Below, piece by piece: positions 43,391-54,779 of a stretch of DNA of 64,000 bases. Under the pieces are notes generated by a model, which saw only the letters and a program-made list of their open reading frames with translations, did not search any database and was not told where the DNA came from. The translations under genes were made by a program, and so were the position numbers. Within the stretch, counting starts at the first letter, position 1. The number at the start of each line of letters is the position of its first letter. This stretch comes from Gnetum montanum (taxonomy: Eukaryota > Streptophyta > Gnetopsida > Gnetales > Gnetaceae): assembly GCA_015680685.1 (NCBI GenBank), contig MNCI01026223.1, positions 257,500-321,499 of the forward strand. The letters are read 5' to 3'.

Positions 43391-44217
43391 TGATGAGACG
43401 CGACATGCACTGTGCCGCGATATCGTGTCTTTCCCTGCGATATCGCGTACGCGATATCACGGTCCACCGCCATATCTATAAATAAGAGGCGCCACTCCCT
43501 TCATTTCCCAATCCTGGCTAGAAGTAGCAAAGCTCTGGCAGTTTGATCCCTCCAGAGTTAGAATTTTTCCCATGTGCCCGCAGTAGGAGTCCTAGAGTGA
43601 ACGGCTCTTTATTCGAGCAGCTTGTAACTAGAACCCAAGTTGTGTACAGCAATAAAGACGAACTTGATTGGATAAACCTTGTAGCACGTGGTTTTAATTA
43701 TTGTTGTTATTTATTGCTTTCCTAGTGCGCATGAGTACAACTTGATTACGAGCATCTACGGATGTGTACGGCTAATCAAGGAATCGGCTACTTATCACAC
43801 TTAGGCTAAATAGGTGCCTTAGTACGACCACTTCAAGCACTTGCGTTACATGTGGTGATCCTAGTAATGATTATTGTTTGGTAGCCACAGTTGCATAGTT
43901 CAGGGTGTGTTCGGTAAGTGGGAACGGATGCTGACGCTAGTTAATTTAGACTTAGGACACTAGTTAGAGTTAGTTAGTTTCTCAACCCTTTCTCTCATAG
44001 CATAGGCGATAAACTGAAAAATACCAAAAAAATCACATACCTCAAACTTGCTTAACCATACACCATGACACATACAAGCAAGCCTGGGAAGACAACGAAC
44101 GATTAACCCCAAGTGTTTCTTGTGGCGTTAAGGCATTTAGTCTACGGAGTCCAACCGGATCGCACGTGCACGCTCGTATTCATATGGTTGAGTGTAGGGG
44201 TACCTCACCACTCATCA
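43391..44217 (+). mobile_element. D-family solo LTR
   Basis: 827 bp from TGATGAGACGCG to CACTCATCA, flanked by perfect TTGAT duplications. The ends TG...CA with 5-bp duplications mean an LTR retrotransposon, reduced to one LTR by recombination. TATAAATA at 43477-43484 lies 40-odd bases after a CpG-rich palindromic block (GCGATATCGCGTACGCGATA, about 43437-43458). Still rich in CpG, so young relative to its surroundings. The short open stretch at 43543-43725 is within the transcribed LTR and is not called as a gene. Confidence 0.9.
43477..43484 (+). promoter_or_regulatory. TATA box of D LTR
   Basis: TATAAATA, conserved in the partial copy at 9809-9816 (minus). Confidence 0.7.
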
Positions 44218-44222
44218 TTGAT
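44218..44222 (+). repeat. Target-site duplication, right (D solo LTR)
   Basis: TTGAT, identical to the left copy. Confidence 0.9.
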
Positions 44223-44365
44223 GTAATAAATTATGTTTTATAATTTCTGATCTTTTGTTTTTATAGATGATAATGAGAAAAATAAAGGAATTGAAGTTGA
44301 GGAGCATAATAGTGAAGCAACAACTAAGTAGTTGAGGATGAGCTGGATGCTTAAGGGGGGTAGAT
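44223..44365 (+). other. E3 3' end and polypurine tract
   Basis: A short acidic tail (DDNEKNKGIEVEEHNSEATT) then stop, then the PPT TTAAGGGGGGTAGAT at 44351-44365 directly before the 3' LTR. Confidence 0.7.
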
Positions 44366-44873
44366 TGTAATGTCATATCCCTTGTTAAGGATAAAAAAAA
44401 TTGTAACAATGTAATTAACCTTCAAATGAAGGGGCACCTCATTATGAAGAGTTACGATTATTCATGTATTTCTAAGAATGGGTTTGACCTGTGTCATTTC
44501 AGGTCAAGTTTGGAAGTTGTGTTAACATGGAGTTTTGGAGCCTAGAAAGGCAAGTGATGGGACCTAGGTGAAGCAAGACAAGAAGAGATTGATCACCCCT
44601 TTGCCTAGATAGCCTAACCCTAGTGGCAATATTGGATTGCCTCTAAGGCTTAAGTGGCATGAAAAGATAACCCCTAGGGCATTACAGTACTTTCTCCCAT
44701 TAATAAAACTTGTTCTATTTTTCTTTCCTATTACATGGTACCAATTATTTATTTACTAGTTAATTCATTTATTAAAGTATTTTATGATAATTCTGTCATA
44801 TTACTTATGAATACAATGAATGCAAGAAATTAAGCGATCATGTTTTTACAACATTCGAGAATGGGATGTCACA
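44366..44873 (+). repeat. E3 3' LTR
   Basis: 508 bp, TGTAATGTCATATCCCTTGT to GGGATGTCACA. Aligns with the 5' LTR across its length with many transitions. Confidence 0.9.
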
Positions 44874-46266
44874 CCCTACATATAAGAAAATAGATAGAAT
44901 GATGAGTTACAGTGTTTAATTAGAATTAGGATTTTTCAAAAGGAACACAAGCTTAAGATAATTCTAAGTATATGTTTGAAAATGCTAATAGTGATCTCAA
45001 CATCATTTTTACTATTGCATAAGTCATTAACATCCATAACCAATAGTGAAAAGCAATGATGATTGCAAATTTAGTTTATAACATCAAATCCTAAAGCAAT
45101 GGTGATCAAGATGTAGCTTACCATTAAACATCCAAGATGTCTATAAAGTTAGAATATTGATAAAGAAAAAAAATACTATAATAAGTCTTACATTGTTATC
45201 TCATGTTTTGTTTTAGACAATGAGAGATCCAACCTAAGAATTAGTAATTATTCAAAATCATCACAAAATTTCCACAATCAAGTCTAGTTATTTTTTATCT
45301 ATTCAATTTAAAGTTAACTTTGAGTATTCAAAAGCCAACTTGGTATGAGTTACATATTTAATACTACTTTTGTACAATCCTAGATTTTCTCCCCAAAAAG
45401 TAGTTATAAAATAAATTAAAATATGATACAAGTTGAGTAACACAAATTAATAACGAAAGTAAGAATGTAAAAACTATTCTAGATGACATTCACCATCAAT
45501 ATCATCATCAACATCACACATCCTTTAATATCCAATGCAATTGAAAAAATAGGACCAACTCCAAAGTTACTCATTTCAAGGATATGATTTTATTATGAAA
45601 TGAAAAGGTAGCAAGAAAATTATCATTGTTGTTATCATCATCAAGAATAAATCTTTCCTAATATGCGTGGAATTCTAGTCAAATTTAGGGGATGTTATGC
45701 TACTAAAAATAATGATAGTGAAAAAATAAATAATATAATATAAAACAAAAAATCAAAGTATGAAAGCCCATGGGGAAAACCTTCCAAATGTTTAATCTAT
45801 AACTAATCTATGATTACACATGTTTGTACAAGGTAAATAATACAATGTGAGAGTCAAAGTATCTTTCCAACTCACATCTCAAGCATCAAAGTTTAATCTA
45901 GATAATCATCAATTGGTTCATCTTTTGCAGCTGTTGGAAAGTCCTGAGCATTCCAGTAACACTCATCATCTATAATATCTGCAAGAAAGCTTCTCCTTTC
46001 TGTTGAGTGGAGTCATCATTAGAACTCTCTCTATCCTTAATTGAGAGCTCTTTGCCTCATCTAAATCTATGTCATTCTATTTGGTAGTGAGTCAATTTGT
46101 GTGGAAGTTTGATAGTGCCCCTACTCGGGTTTCCTCCTTAAATACTTGTTCATTTTTATGGTTGTTCCCGAGTCTCATTTCCAGTGCTCCCAACTTTCCC
46201 TTCCCCTCATCCCTATGACTTATTCAAGTTCCTGTAATTGATACACTTTTAATATCAATAGATCTT
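44874..46266. other. AT-rich flank, nothing recognised
   Basis: No gene or repeat supported. Confidence 0.5.
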
Positions 46267-46354
46267 NNNNNNNNNNNNNNNNNNNNNNNNNNNNNNNNNN
46301 NNNNNNNNNNNNNNNNNNNNNNNNNNNNNNNNNNNNNNNNNNNNNNNNNNNNNN
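46267..46354. other. Assembly gap (88 Ns)
   Basis: Run of Ns; true size unknown. Confidence 0.99.
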
Positions 46355-49113
46355 TAATGCTAAGCTACATTTGATATTCTATATTAAATCAATACTAATG
46401 TCTTTTTACCTAGGTAAGACATCCATGGACATGTAAAAATGCATTCTTAAGAAAATGAATATTTTCATTAACATAAAAAAGGAATGTAGTTATAATGATG
46501 ATATAGTTACCTTCATTGTTCTTGTTATCATTATTCTCTTCATAAAAATCATGAGAAGCATGTGTAATATTTTAGAAATCCATAATTGAAGTGAAGCATT
46601 TTATCATAAGAATCATAAAATATTTATGATCTATTATCTTATATTAATGATTCATAGTTGAATCTCCTCTTATTTAAAGGGAAAGAATAGTAGCCTAAGA
46701 CATTTTTCATCAATGTTTGTAAAAAATAACAAATCCCATATACAAACTAAAAAACACTAATAGAAAAAATACTAAGTCTAACTCATCCACCCTAATTGTA
46801 TTACTTTAATGTAACATTATGACTTAAGTTCACAGTGCTTCAAGGTCTACATTAAGAGTTTTCCTAGTAGTGATGTATAACAATACTCCAATTTAACTCA
46901 AAAACATCATATCTTAAAAGAAATTCCCTAAATCATGATCTGATATCAAGGTTAAGGACAAATGATAATAAGCTAATTTTCATAGTGATTATTGAATTTC
47001 TTAGGTACAAACCAACTTTATTTTTAAAAGAAGAAAACAAATAGTTTCTCTAAGAATAGTTGTAATCAACTCTCGCTTTTTTGTCATATTTTAGTTTAAG
47101 TGGTAATGCATAAGCAAGCTACTTATGTATATGAGATCTAGGTTCATATGGTAATTCCAACAAACCTCACTTTTTCATTAGTAAATATGGGATAATATAA
47201 TAACTTTGCAACAAACTAAATTCAAGGGAAAACAACTTGTAATGATGATGATAATGCCTTCAATCATTATAATGCATAATGAAAGTGAAATGATAACTAT
47301 TAGTGAAACAAAAAAAATGGTGCAATGAGAGTGAAAAATTTAAAATAGAAAAGTACACTTATTCTTATCAATTCAAAAAAATACCTTGTTAATACAAAAA
47401 AATTCCTACTTTATGATAATTATGAGATACAAGGAACAAAGGGATAAACCCTGTAACATAGTTTCCTAAATACTTATAAACTAAATTCCACTAGCATTAT
47501 AGTTTAGATCATGTCACTCCAATATATTTTTAAAGCATATTCAACTATAACAAATGTCATGATCCCTTCTCAAGGCTTAATGGCATTTTAACCTTTCATT
47601 TAGTAATAAGCTCACTAATCATGATATGAGAATCTACCTAAACATGGATGACTTTGCTAGCTAAATCAACTTTGTTGAGTTGTCACATAATGCTAGATTA
47701 TTCATTATGCTAAATTAACTATTCAATGATCCTTATAAGATAGGTGAAGATTTAAAATTAAATATATTAAAATTAAAAAATAATGTATGTAGTAAACATA
47801 ATCTTCTATATAAAAAGCCAAAGTCATAGCAAATATGACAATGACAACATCTTTCTTGCCCTTGTTATCTTTAATCACTCTACATCATATACAATAATCT
47901 TGACATTGTTAAACATATGAAGGGTGTCAAATCTTTTTAGTTTAAAAAATGTATTAACTTGATCCAAATCAAGTATCATTAGGACTCTTATGTTTTGTAT
48001 TAGAAAAAGAATAAAAACCAAATCTACCTTGTTGTTGCTGAATTAGAAAAAGGTTTAGTGCCTAATATTTGGTACCTTGATTAGCTAAAGAAAAACCCCT
48101 TTCAAACTCAACATCATAGGATAGAGATAATCATCAAAACCTAAATACCTTGAGAAGCAAAAGAAAATTAATAACAATTTAACAATGAAATAAAACCAAG
48201 TCCTTCAAAGAAAAGAAAAAGGTGAAAAACATATAATGTAGAACAAGCATGACCAATTGATACTTCAAATATTATGAATTTTTTTATTTTAGGAAAATAA
48301 AAAATCAATTTTGAAGTTCTAAATAATTACTCATAGGAACCCATACGAATTCATCACGAACAATATCAAATATTTGAAGCATAGACTTTACAAAAGAAAA
48401 GATTTCCCTAGGATCCCTGGTTGAAAGTCCATTTGAAGTTAGCATAGATCAAGTTTAACAATAATAGCTATGCTTTTAAAGGTGGTTCATAAAGGGAATG
48501 CAATGGTAAATTAGATGAAAGTTAAATGCAAGGAAAAACAACTCACTATTTTTCCTCAAAAGTAATTTCCTAGACTAAGATCTTGACTACCTTTCTATTA
48601 TCTTTTCTTGACCTTTATCATAGGTCCCATCCTCATTTTGGCCATATACCAAGCTTCAAGTGATGCTTTCACCATCTTCATTAAGTAGTTATAGCTTTGT
48701 TCTAGTTAAAGAATGTAATAGTGTTGTGTTAGCATCAAAAACATGTGAAAGAAAAATGAAGTAAAATGTACTTTTCTTGAGTGAACTTTGATATATATGT
48801 CTTCCTTCCTACTGTTAACATTGACATTAATGTTAGTAACATCAGCATTAGTTTTAGTGGCTTCTCATAAAATAATTATAAAATCCATCATAAATTATCC
48901 TCATTTTAACTTAGCATCTTAACGTTAGTGTTTTGCCAAGACTTTATGACTTTTATCTCAAATCATCTGTAACTCATCCTTTAAAACTATAATAAATATA
49001 AAATAATAATAATAATTTCTAAAATATATAAAAATAATCAATTAAGTCCATACTATTTTCTTATTTTTATTTATTTTCACTATTCACTAGTAATTTTTCA
49101 ATGGCATTATTAA
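46355..49113. other. AT-rich intergenic-like sequence
   Basis: Dense in stops on both strands, no coding domain or tandem repeat found. Could be old LTR or intron-like debris. Confidence 0.5.
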
Positions 49114-49131
49114 TCTCTCTCTCTCTCTCTT
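49114..49131 (+). repeat. (CT)n microsatellite
   Basis: Nine CT dinucleotides in a row. Confidence 0.9.
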
Positions 49132-49549
49132 TTGTTTGTCATCATGGATTCTGCCATAATCTCTTGGCTTCACAAGCCCCTCGTCATGGATGGCCCCCAT
49201 GTCCACATTGTTAGAATGCTTGATGAAACATTTATTCATTTCTCAAAACCTACATTCTTGGAGTTCTCATATATTATTTAGACATCTTAGAAGAAGATCT
49301 CATTCCTTAATTTAATCTCAACTTCCTAGATTGAGAGCTTGTTGTCATTAATGACTTCCTTATCTAGCTTATCATTACTAATCTAAAGGTATTGAGAAAG
49401 TCCTACAACTAGGAGAAAATCTCTCTAAAGACCTTAAAAACTTAGTTTTAGCCATATTACAAAATATTTTCATTTTTTTTTTTTGCTTGGAGATATGATG
49501 ACATGATAAGATTGGATGAGTACTTAGCTTAACAAAATATCATCCTTAA

Positions 49550-50228
49550 GAAAAGTTCCAAATTGATAAAATAAAAAGCTAGGAAGATCAAGCTTGATTT
49601 AGCCCTTGTGATTAAAGAAGAGATTACTAGTTTGTACAATGTGGGCTTCATACATCTCATCAAATACTTAGATTGGGTCTTTAACATGATTATAGTTTCC
49701 AAGAAAAATTGTGGCATTTTAATTTGTAGAATTCCATGATCTCAATAACATTACCCTCAAATATAATTTTGCATTGCCTAACATAGATTAACTTGAAAAT
49801 AATACTCTTGACCATGTGTTATTATCCTTCATGGATGATTTATTAGGTTACAACCAAATCCAAATTGATCCTGAACATCAATGCTACATAACTTTCATGA
49901 TATCTTGGGGAATGTTTTGTTATAGAGAAATGTTGTTTCAACTAAAAAATATGGGAGCTACATATCAATGAGTGATTACTTATATCTTTAGTGATATGGT
50001 GTTTAAAATAGTTAACAATTATATAAATGATATATCTATCAAATCCATCATAGCCAGTAATCATCCTATAGATCTTAATATCTTTCTAGCTCATTGTAAT
50101 CAATACAACCTTTGCTTGAACATCAAGAAGTGTATCTTTGACATAGAAACTGATAAGATTCTTGTAACAATCTTCCATATAATCCTAAATAAGAGAGCAT
50201 TACATCAAGTCAAATCCACTAAAACATA
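49550..50228 (+). pseudogene. E4: isolated Tat/Athila-type reverse transcriptase fragment
   Basis: RT blocks are ARKIKLDLALVIKEEITSLY, NMIIVSKKN, then LLSFMDDLLGYNQIQIDPEH, ITFMISWGMFCYREMLFQLK and YINDISIKS. The catalytic YxDD box reads YIND, one Asp lost; the first site (FMDDLLGY) is kept. It resembles the E1/N1 RT more than that of E3. It stops at 50228 without RNase H. No LTR pair can be assigned. Confidence 0.8.
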
Positions 50229-51886
50229 GTTTACGATAAGAGATAACCTAATGAAAGATACAAGTGAAGCATAGAAGGATAAGTGAAAGAAAACACATGA
50301 TACCATGATCATAAATGTAACAAATAGAATAATGAATAATAATATAATATAAAAAAATATCATAAATATCCATCATCCATATATGATAGATCACAAAGCA
50401 TATACTACAATCCATGACAATATCTAAATAGGGAAAGAAATATATAACATGTCTAGCATTTATGAAACCATTTAACAATAATAATGAGTAATGTAAAGCT
50501 ATCTCATACATGTTCATAAACCAAATATAAAAATATCAAGTCTCAATATATGGCTGAAAAATTCAAATAAGCTATCAAAACATATAATAGCATCTCATGG
50601 TCATCTTGATCCTCCTTATCCTAATAACCTAGAAGTAAGAGTAGGGGTTAGTATAAAACTGAATGAGAAACCTTAGCATAATCTCTAAATAATTCAAGGA
50701 TAGGTATTCAAAATGAGGGACTAGGAAAGGGTACTTCAAGCTACAAGCACATGTTAGCTCAAAAAACATACATCATCCAATAGGGTATAATAAAATACTA
50801 CGAGAAGAGTACTATTACAAGAAAATACACTCTCCATCTCATCAAGCAAATAAACATACAAATTGGGATATTGACACCCATTGCACTTAGTGTATAATGT
50901 GACTTCATTTACATGTACACTTATTTAGTTTATTAGATTAGCTATCACTCATCACTTATTCACTACCATGTACATGGATTGATTCTAGTCTTAGGTGGCC
51001 CCAATGGTACATTCAAACCTACTATCCAAAATATAACATTGGTGTTTGAATTTCTTAGAAAATCCTCTAATGTTTTGGAGATATATAATGCTAGCAGAGA
51101 ATTAAATAATCTACCTCTGTTGTAGAATGAAGGCTATAATCAGAGTTTCATATATGAATCTCTATGAGGAGTAAGTCCATGTCATCTAGGAGGGCTCTTT
51201 CTAACACATATTCACATAGATAAGACATAATAAGCCAATGTTGATGATAGAGACTTATTTTACAACCAAGATCACATGATAAGGCTCACTTATGGCTTTC
51301 AATATAAGCATTACAGGCAAATGAAATTCATTTGACATATGATAGGATGACTTCCCTAATAGTTCAAGATACAAAAGTCATTCATGTTAGCTTAAACAAT
51401 AAAGAGGACTTAGAAATAGTAACATTGAGCTTATTATTACCTCACCATGACTCATGATCAACCTTAAAATCTTATTGATCTCACAAGTAGTCAAATATGA
51501 CACTTTGGCTTTAATAATTACCTTGCCATGATGCATGATCTAAGAAAATAACCCATGGTTGACTTTTTTGAACTCATGGTTATGTAGGAATAAAAAATAG
51601 AAACTACAAATATAACAAAACATTTTTTAGTTGGTCATAACTTAACCAAAACTTATAATTAACTCATATTCAATCTGTGGTATGTAGAAAGGAAATATTT
51701 TTGAAGAACAGAGACTCAGAGTAGTATTGGGAAGCTACCCATGGCCTAAGACCACTACCTAACCACAACTTATGATCAATTCCTTCATCCCATCATGACT
51801 CATCATGCACTCATGATTTTCGTAGAAAAATTGAAATGGTTGAAAATTAACATTGATGAATTTTCAAATGATTCTAGATCATTAAG
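50229..51886. repeat. LTR-like debris related to 29158-30400
   Basis: Shares ordered motifs with the E6 LTR in the same orientation: 'accatgactcatgat', 'gaacagagactcag', 'catggcctaag' and 'accacaacttatgatcaa' (51436-51800 against 29830-30360). No gene. Boundaries not defined. Confidence 0.4.
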
Positions 51887-52684
51887 TGATGAGCAGTGAC
51901 TACCCCTACACTCATCCATACAAATCACTAAGTGTTCATGTGCATTCCAATTGAATTCTATAGATTCTATGTTTTTTGATACACTAGCCTCTAGGAAGTG
52001 AACCTGCCCTAATAGTCATTCATTATCTTCCCAATTACACTTGTGATGTACAAAGGAATGGTAAAGTATAATCGAGGCATATGATTTTTATTATTTTATG
52101 TTTTATGTTCTTGGTACTTTAAAATAGAAAAATGAAGTAATTTAATAGCTAATTTAATCTAACTAATTAATTAATCTTTAACTAATTCTAACATAAGTAT
52201 CTAGCCCTACTTTCCGTACACATCTTGAATGCATACAACATTGTTGGGCTACCAAGTGTTAAGCGTTGCTAGTATTACCAAGTGCTATATGTTATGCTTA
52301 AAGTGATTGTACTTATGTGTTTATTCTATTTAGCTTAATTACTTAATGAATCAATTGAAGTCTATTTTAGCTTAATTAATTGCATAATTAATGAAAATAG
52401 TAAATATAGAAATAAATCATTAATCTATTCCAAGTGCTACAAGGTTTGATAAAAAGGCTCATCTTTATTACCATTCACACTAATGTGCTTAGGTACATTA
52501 GTGCATGAATAAAGATCCATATATTTTCTGACTCCTATTACAGGCACTTAGAAAAATATTTTAACTCTTAAATGATAAAAATTCAAGAGATCTACTATAA
52601 CTATGACTTGACCTCCTATAAACATGACTAGTGAGCTCATATTTATAGACTTTATTATGGAGCTACATCGATGGAGCCTCATAA
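51887..52684 (-). mobile_element. Old D-family LTR, CpG-depleted
   Basis: About 798 bp aligning in order with the reverse complement of the solo LTR 43391-44217: TGATGAGCAGTGACTACCCC at the left edge, CTTTCCGTACACATCTTGAA in the middle, and CTCATATTTATAGAC (TATA region) near the right edge. Its CpGs are nearly all TG or CA. No matching target duplication seen. Confidence 0.75.
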
Positions 52685-52779
52685 ACATAGCAACCACTAC
52701 ATTAACGTGGCCTTGTCAATACATCATCTAGACATTACCAATGTGGGCTAGAATGGAGATATTCCATAGATAGAACAAC

Positions 52780-53051
52780 ATTGAGAATAGCTCCTTAACG
52801 TTGACAAACTAGGTAGTGAATTGTTTGTGTTTGACATTGAACACCCTTACTACATTTTGTAGCTCTTCGTAGTCATTCATTCTTTTAGCTAGATTCTCAG
52901 CAATGAATCTTTGATTAGTGTATTTTCCCTTGAAAACCTCAAGTTTAGTGTTTTCCACCACAAGTTTTTACTTGGTGTCCTTGTGGTGCTTAAACTTGGC
53001 CTTGTATAACAAGTACGAGCTAGCCACCTACTTTTCTAATTCTAACTATGG
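52780..53051 (-). repeat. 272-bp inverted copy of 53322-53593, ends at an N
   Basis: Reverse complement of 53322-53593 with two C/T differences noticed. The N at 53052 adjoins it, and another N (53594) adjoins the partner. Confidence 0.85.
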
Positions 53052-53052
53052 N

Positions 53053-53593
53053 TGCCAAAAATTAACAATCACTATAGAGAGCAGATCAGCTTACAAAAAG
53101 AAGTAAATGAGAAACATATTCTAGTGGTGAAGAAAAAGGTGAATGAGATCCTTTAGCAACTTCAACATGGATGTGAATTGTGGCAGCCCATCATTGATGT
53201 GATTGATCAGTACAATAAAGCATAAATTTTTCTAAAGGTGTTGTAGATAGAGGAAATAACAGAATACATGGAGCTTGCCAATCTCTGATATGCAAACCTA
53301 GCTATGTTTACTACTAAATGACCATAGTTAGAATTAGAAAAGTAGGTGGCTAGCTCGTACTTGTTATACAAGGCCAAGTTTAAGCACCACAAGGACACCA
53401 AGTAAAAACTTGTGGTGGAAAACACTAAACTTGAGGTTTTCAAGGGAAAATACACTAATCAAAGATTCATTGCTGAGAATCTAGCTAAAAGAATGAATGA
53501 CTACGAAGAGCTGCAAAATGTAGTAAGGGTGTTCAATGTCAAACACAAACAATTCACTACCTAGTTTGTCAACATTAAGGAGCTATTCTCAAT
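53053..53593 (+). pseudogene. Coiled-coil protein remnant, family not recognised
   Basis: A single frame of about 180 codons, broken only at Q/W-type stops, with strong helical heptad-like content: YREQISLQKEVNEKHILVVK, WQPIIDVIDQYNKA, AKFKHHKDTK*KLVVENTKL, AENLAKRMNDYEELQNVVRV. The second half is also present in inverted form at 52780-53051. Composition recalls the coiled-coil half of the N1 antisense gene, but I see no residue-level match. The N at 53594 cuts its end. Confidence 0.5.
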
Positions 53594-53594
53594 N

Positions 53595-54577
53595 TTATTC
53601 AAACTTCCAAGGCTCAAATAAGCAATTTCTTCAAGACAATCCTACTATGCTACCCAAAAAATTGCTGCGTATACTATCACGTACCAAACTTTATTTTGGT
53701 TAGATAATGGATATTAACAATTTCATTCAATAGAACCTTCAAAAGACTTGACAATTTATGATTGAAATACCACAGAGATTCACTTTAAAGATAAAAGAAA
53801 CTATTCTAGTCCTATCAAAATACCAAAGATTTTCTGAACCCTCTTGACTATTGAATCGTTCAACGGCTTGACTACATGCAGAGGCTCTCTTACAACAATC
53901 TCAATAGCGGTTCTTATACATTGCACAATAATAAAATTCTCTACTAAAATGCTCTTAAGGCTTTCAAACACAAGCTCTTCTATGGTAAAATTTTAATAGA
54001 AACTTTTTTATCATGCAACAAGAACAATAAGAGCAATCTAAAAATCCCAAAATTACTTGCTAAGCATGATACTATCTAAAATACTAGCTAAACAATTTAA
54101 AAAAAATAAAAATAAATAAATATAACTCACAGGACTATGAAAAAAAGGCTGAAATGTTGTCTTTAACAAATCATCTTACAAGCAATCTTTCACAATGTCT
54201 TCTTTTTCCAATGCTCTTCCCCCTCAGCCACCAAGACCCAAAGTGAGACCCCCTTCCTTTCTACCCTTGAAGCCTTTTTATAGGGTCTCATAGGTAGTAA
54301 GATATTATAAAATATCTTAGGTAACTTCTTTTCCAAGTAAGGAAGTTATAACTTGCCCAACAAGTTAGGAGATATTACTTGCCCAACAAGTTAGGAAGTT
54401 ATAACTTATACATGAAGTTAGGAGAAAATCATGCTAACATTGGCATATGTCTTTTTGGTAATTTAAAATTAGCTACAATTATCATGGAATTTTACTTGTA
54501 ACTATCTATGGAAGTTATAACTTCCATAGGAATAACAGGGATACTAACCAAATGTCCCCTTTATATAGGACGTTACA
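53595..54577 (-). repeat. Possible LTR or promoter region (minus strand)
   Basis: On the minus strand a terminus-like TGTAACGTCC is at 54577. A TATA box CCTATAAAAAGG is at about 54275-54286 with a purine-rich downstream leader. Upstream of it are three copies of the palindrome AAGTTATAACTT (54343, 54396, 54512) and two of GCCCAACAAGTTAGGA. No second copy was found, so LTR status is a guess. Confidence 0.35.
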
Positions 54578-54779
54578 CAAATATCCCAAAAATTTTCTTT
54601 TCTCTTTTTAAATGCAATATTGTCAAAGTATATTTAACACTATGCATGTCTTAATTAATTAATTTTAATTTAATTTTTGTGTTATAGTTTTGGATAATGG
54701 TTAAGGAAACCTTTATCAAAATAGTCATATCTATAATTTGCAACACTTGCCGCTGTAAAACCCTGCTCGCTGCATTCTT

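Larger units (their letters stand above)
34355..44873 (+). mobile_element. E3: chromovirus-type Ty3/gypsy element
   Basis: Two LTRs of about 508 bp (34355-34863 and 44366-44873), TGTAA...TRACA ends, an iMet PBS, PPT, gag with a CCHC knuckle, PR, RT with FIDD, RNase H, integrase and a chromodomain-like C-terminus. The pol order PR-RT-RH-INT-chromodomain and the iMet primer identify a chromovirus. Candidate target duplications are CCTTG (34350-34354) and CCCTA (44874-44878), which do not match well. Interrupted by D-family LTRs, and probably more inserted DNA in its 4-kb leader. Confidence 0.88.

Noticed and set aside
43543-43725. 60-codon open frame in the D solo LTR
   Set aside because: Within a transcribed LTR, no family resemblance, and not expected to be coding.
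34350-44878. Clean target duplication for E3
   Set aside because: CCTTG and CCCTA share only three of five positions, so the duplication is not claimed.
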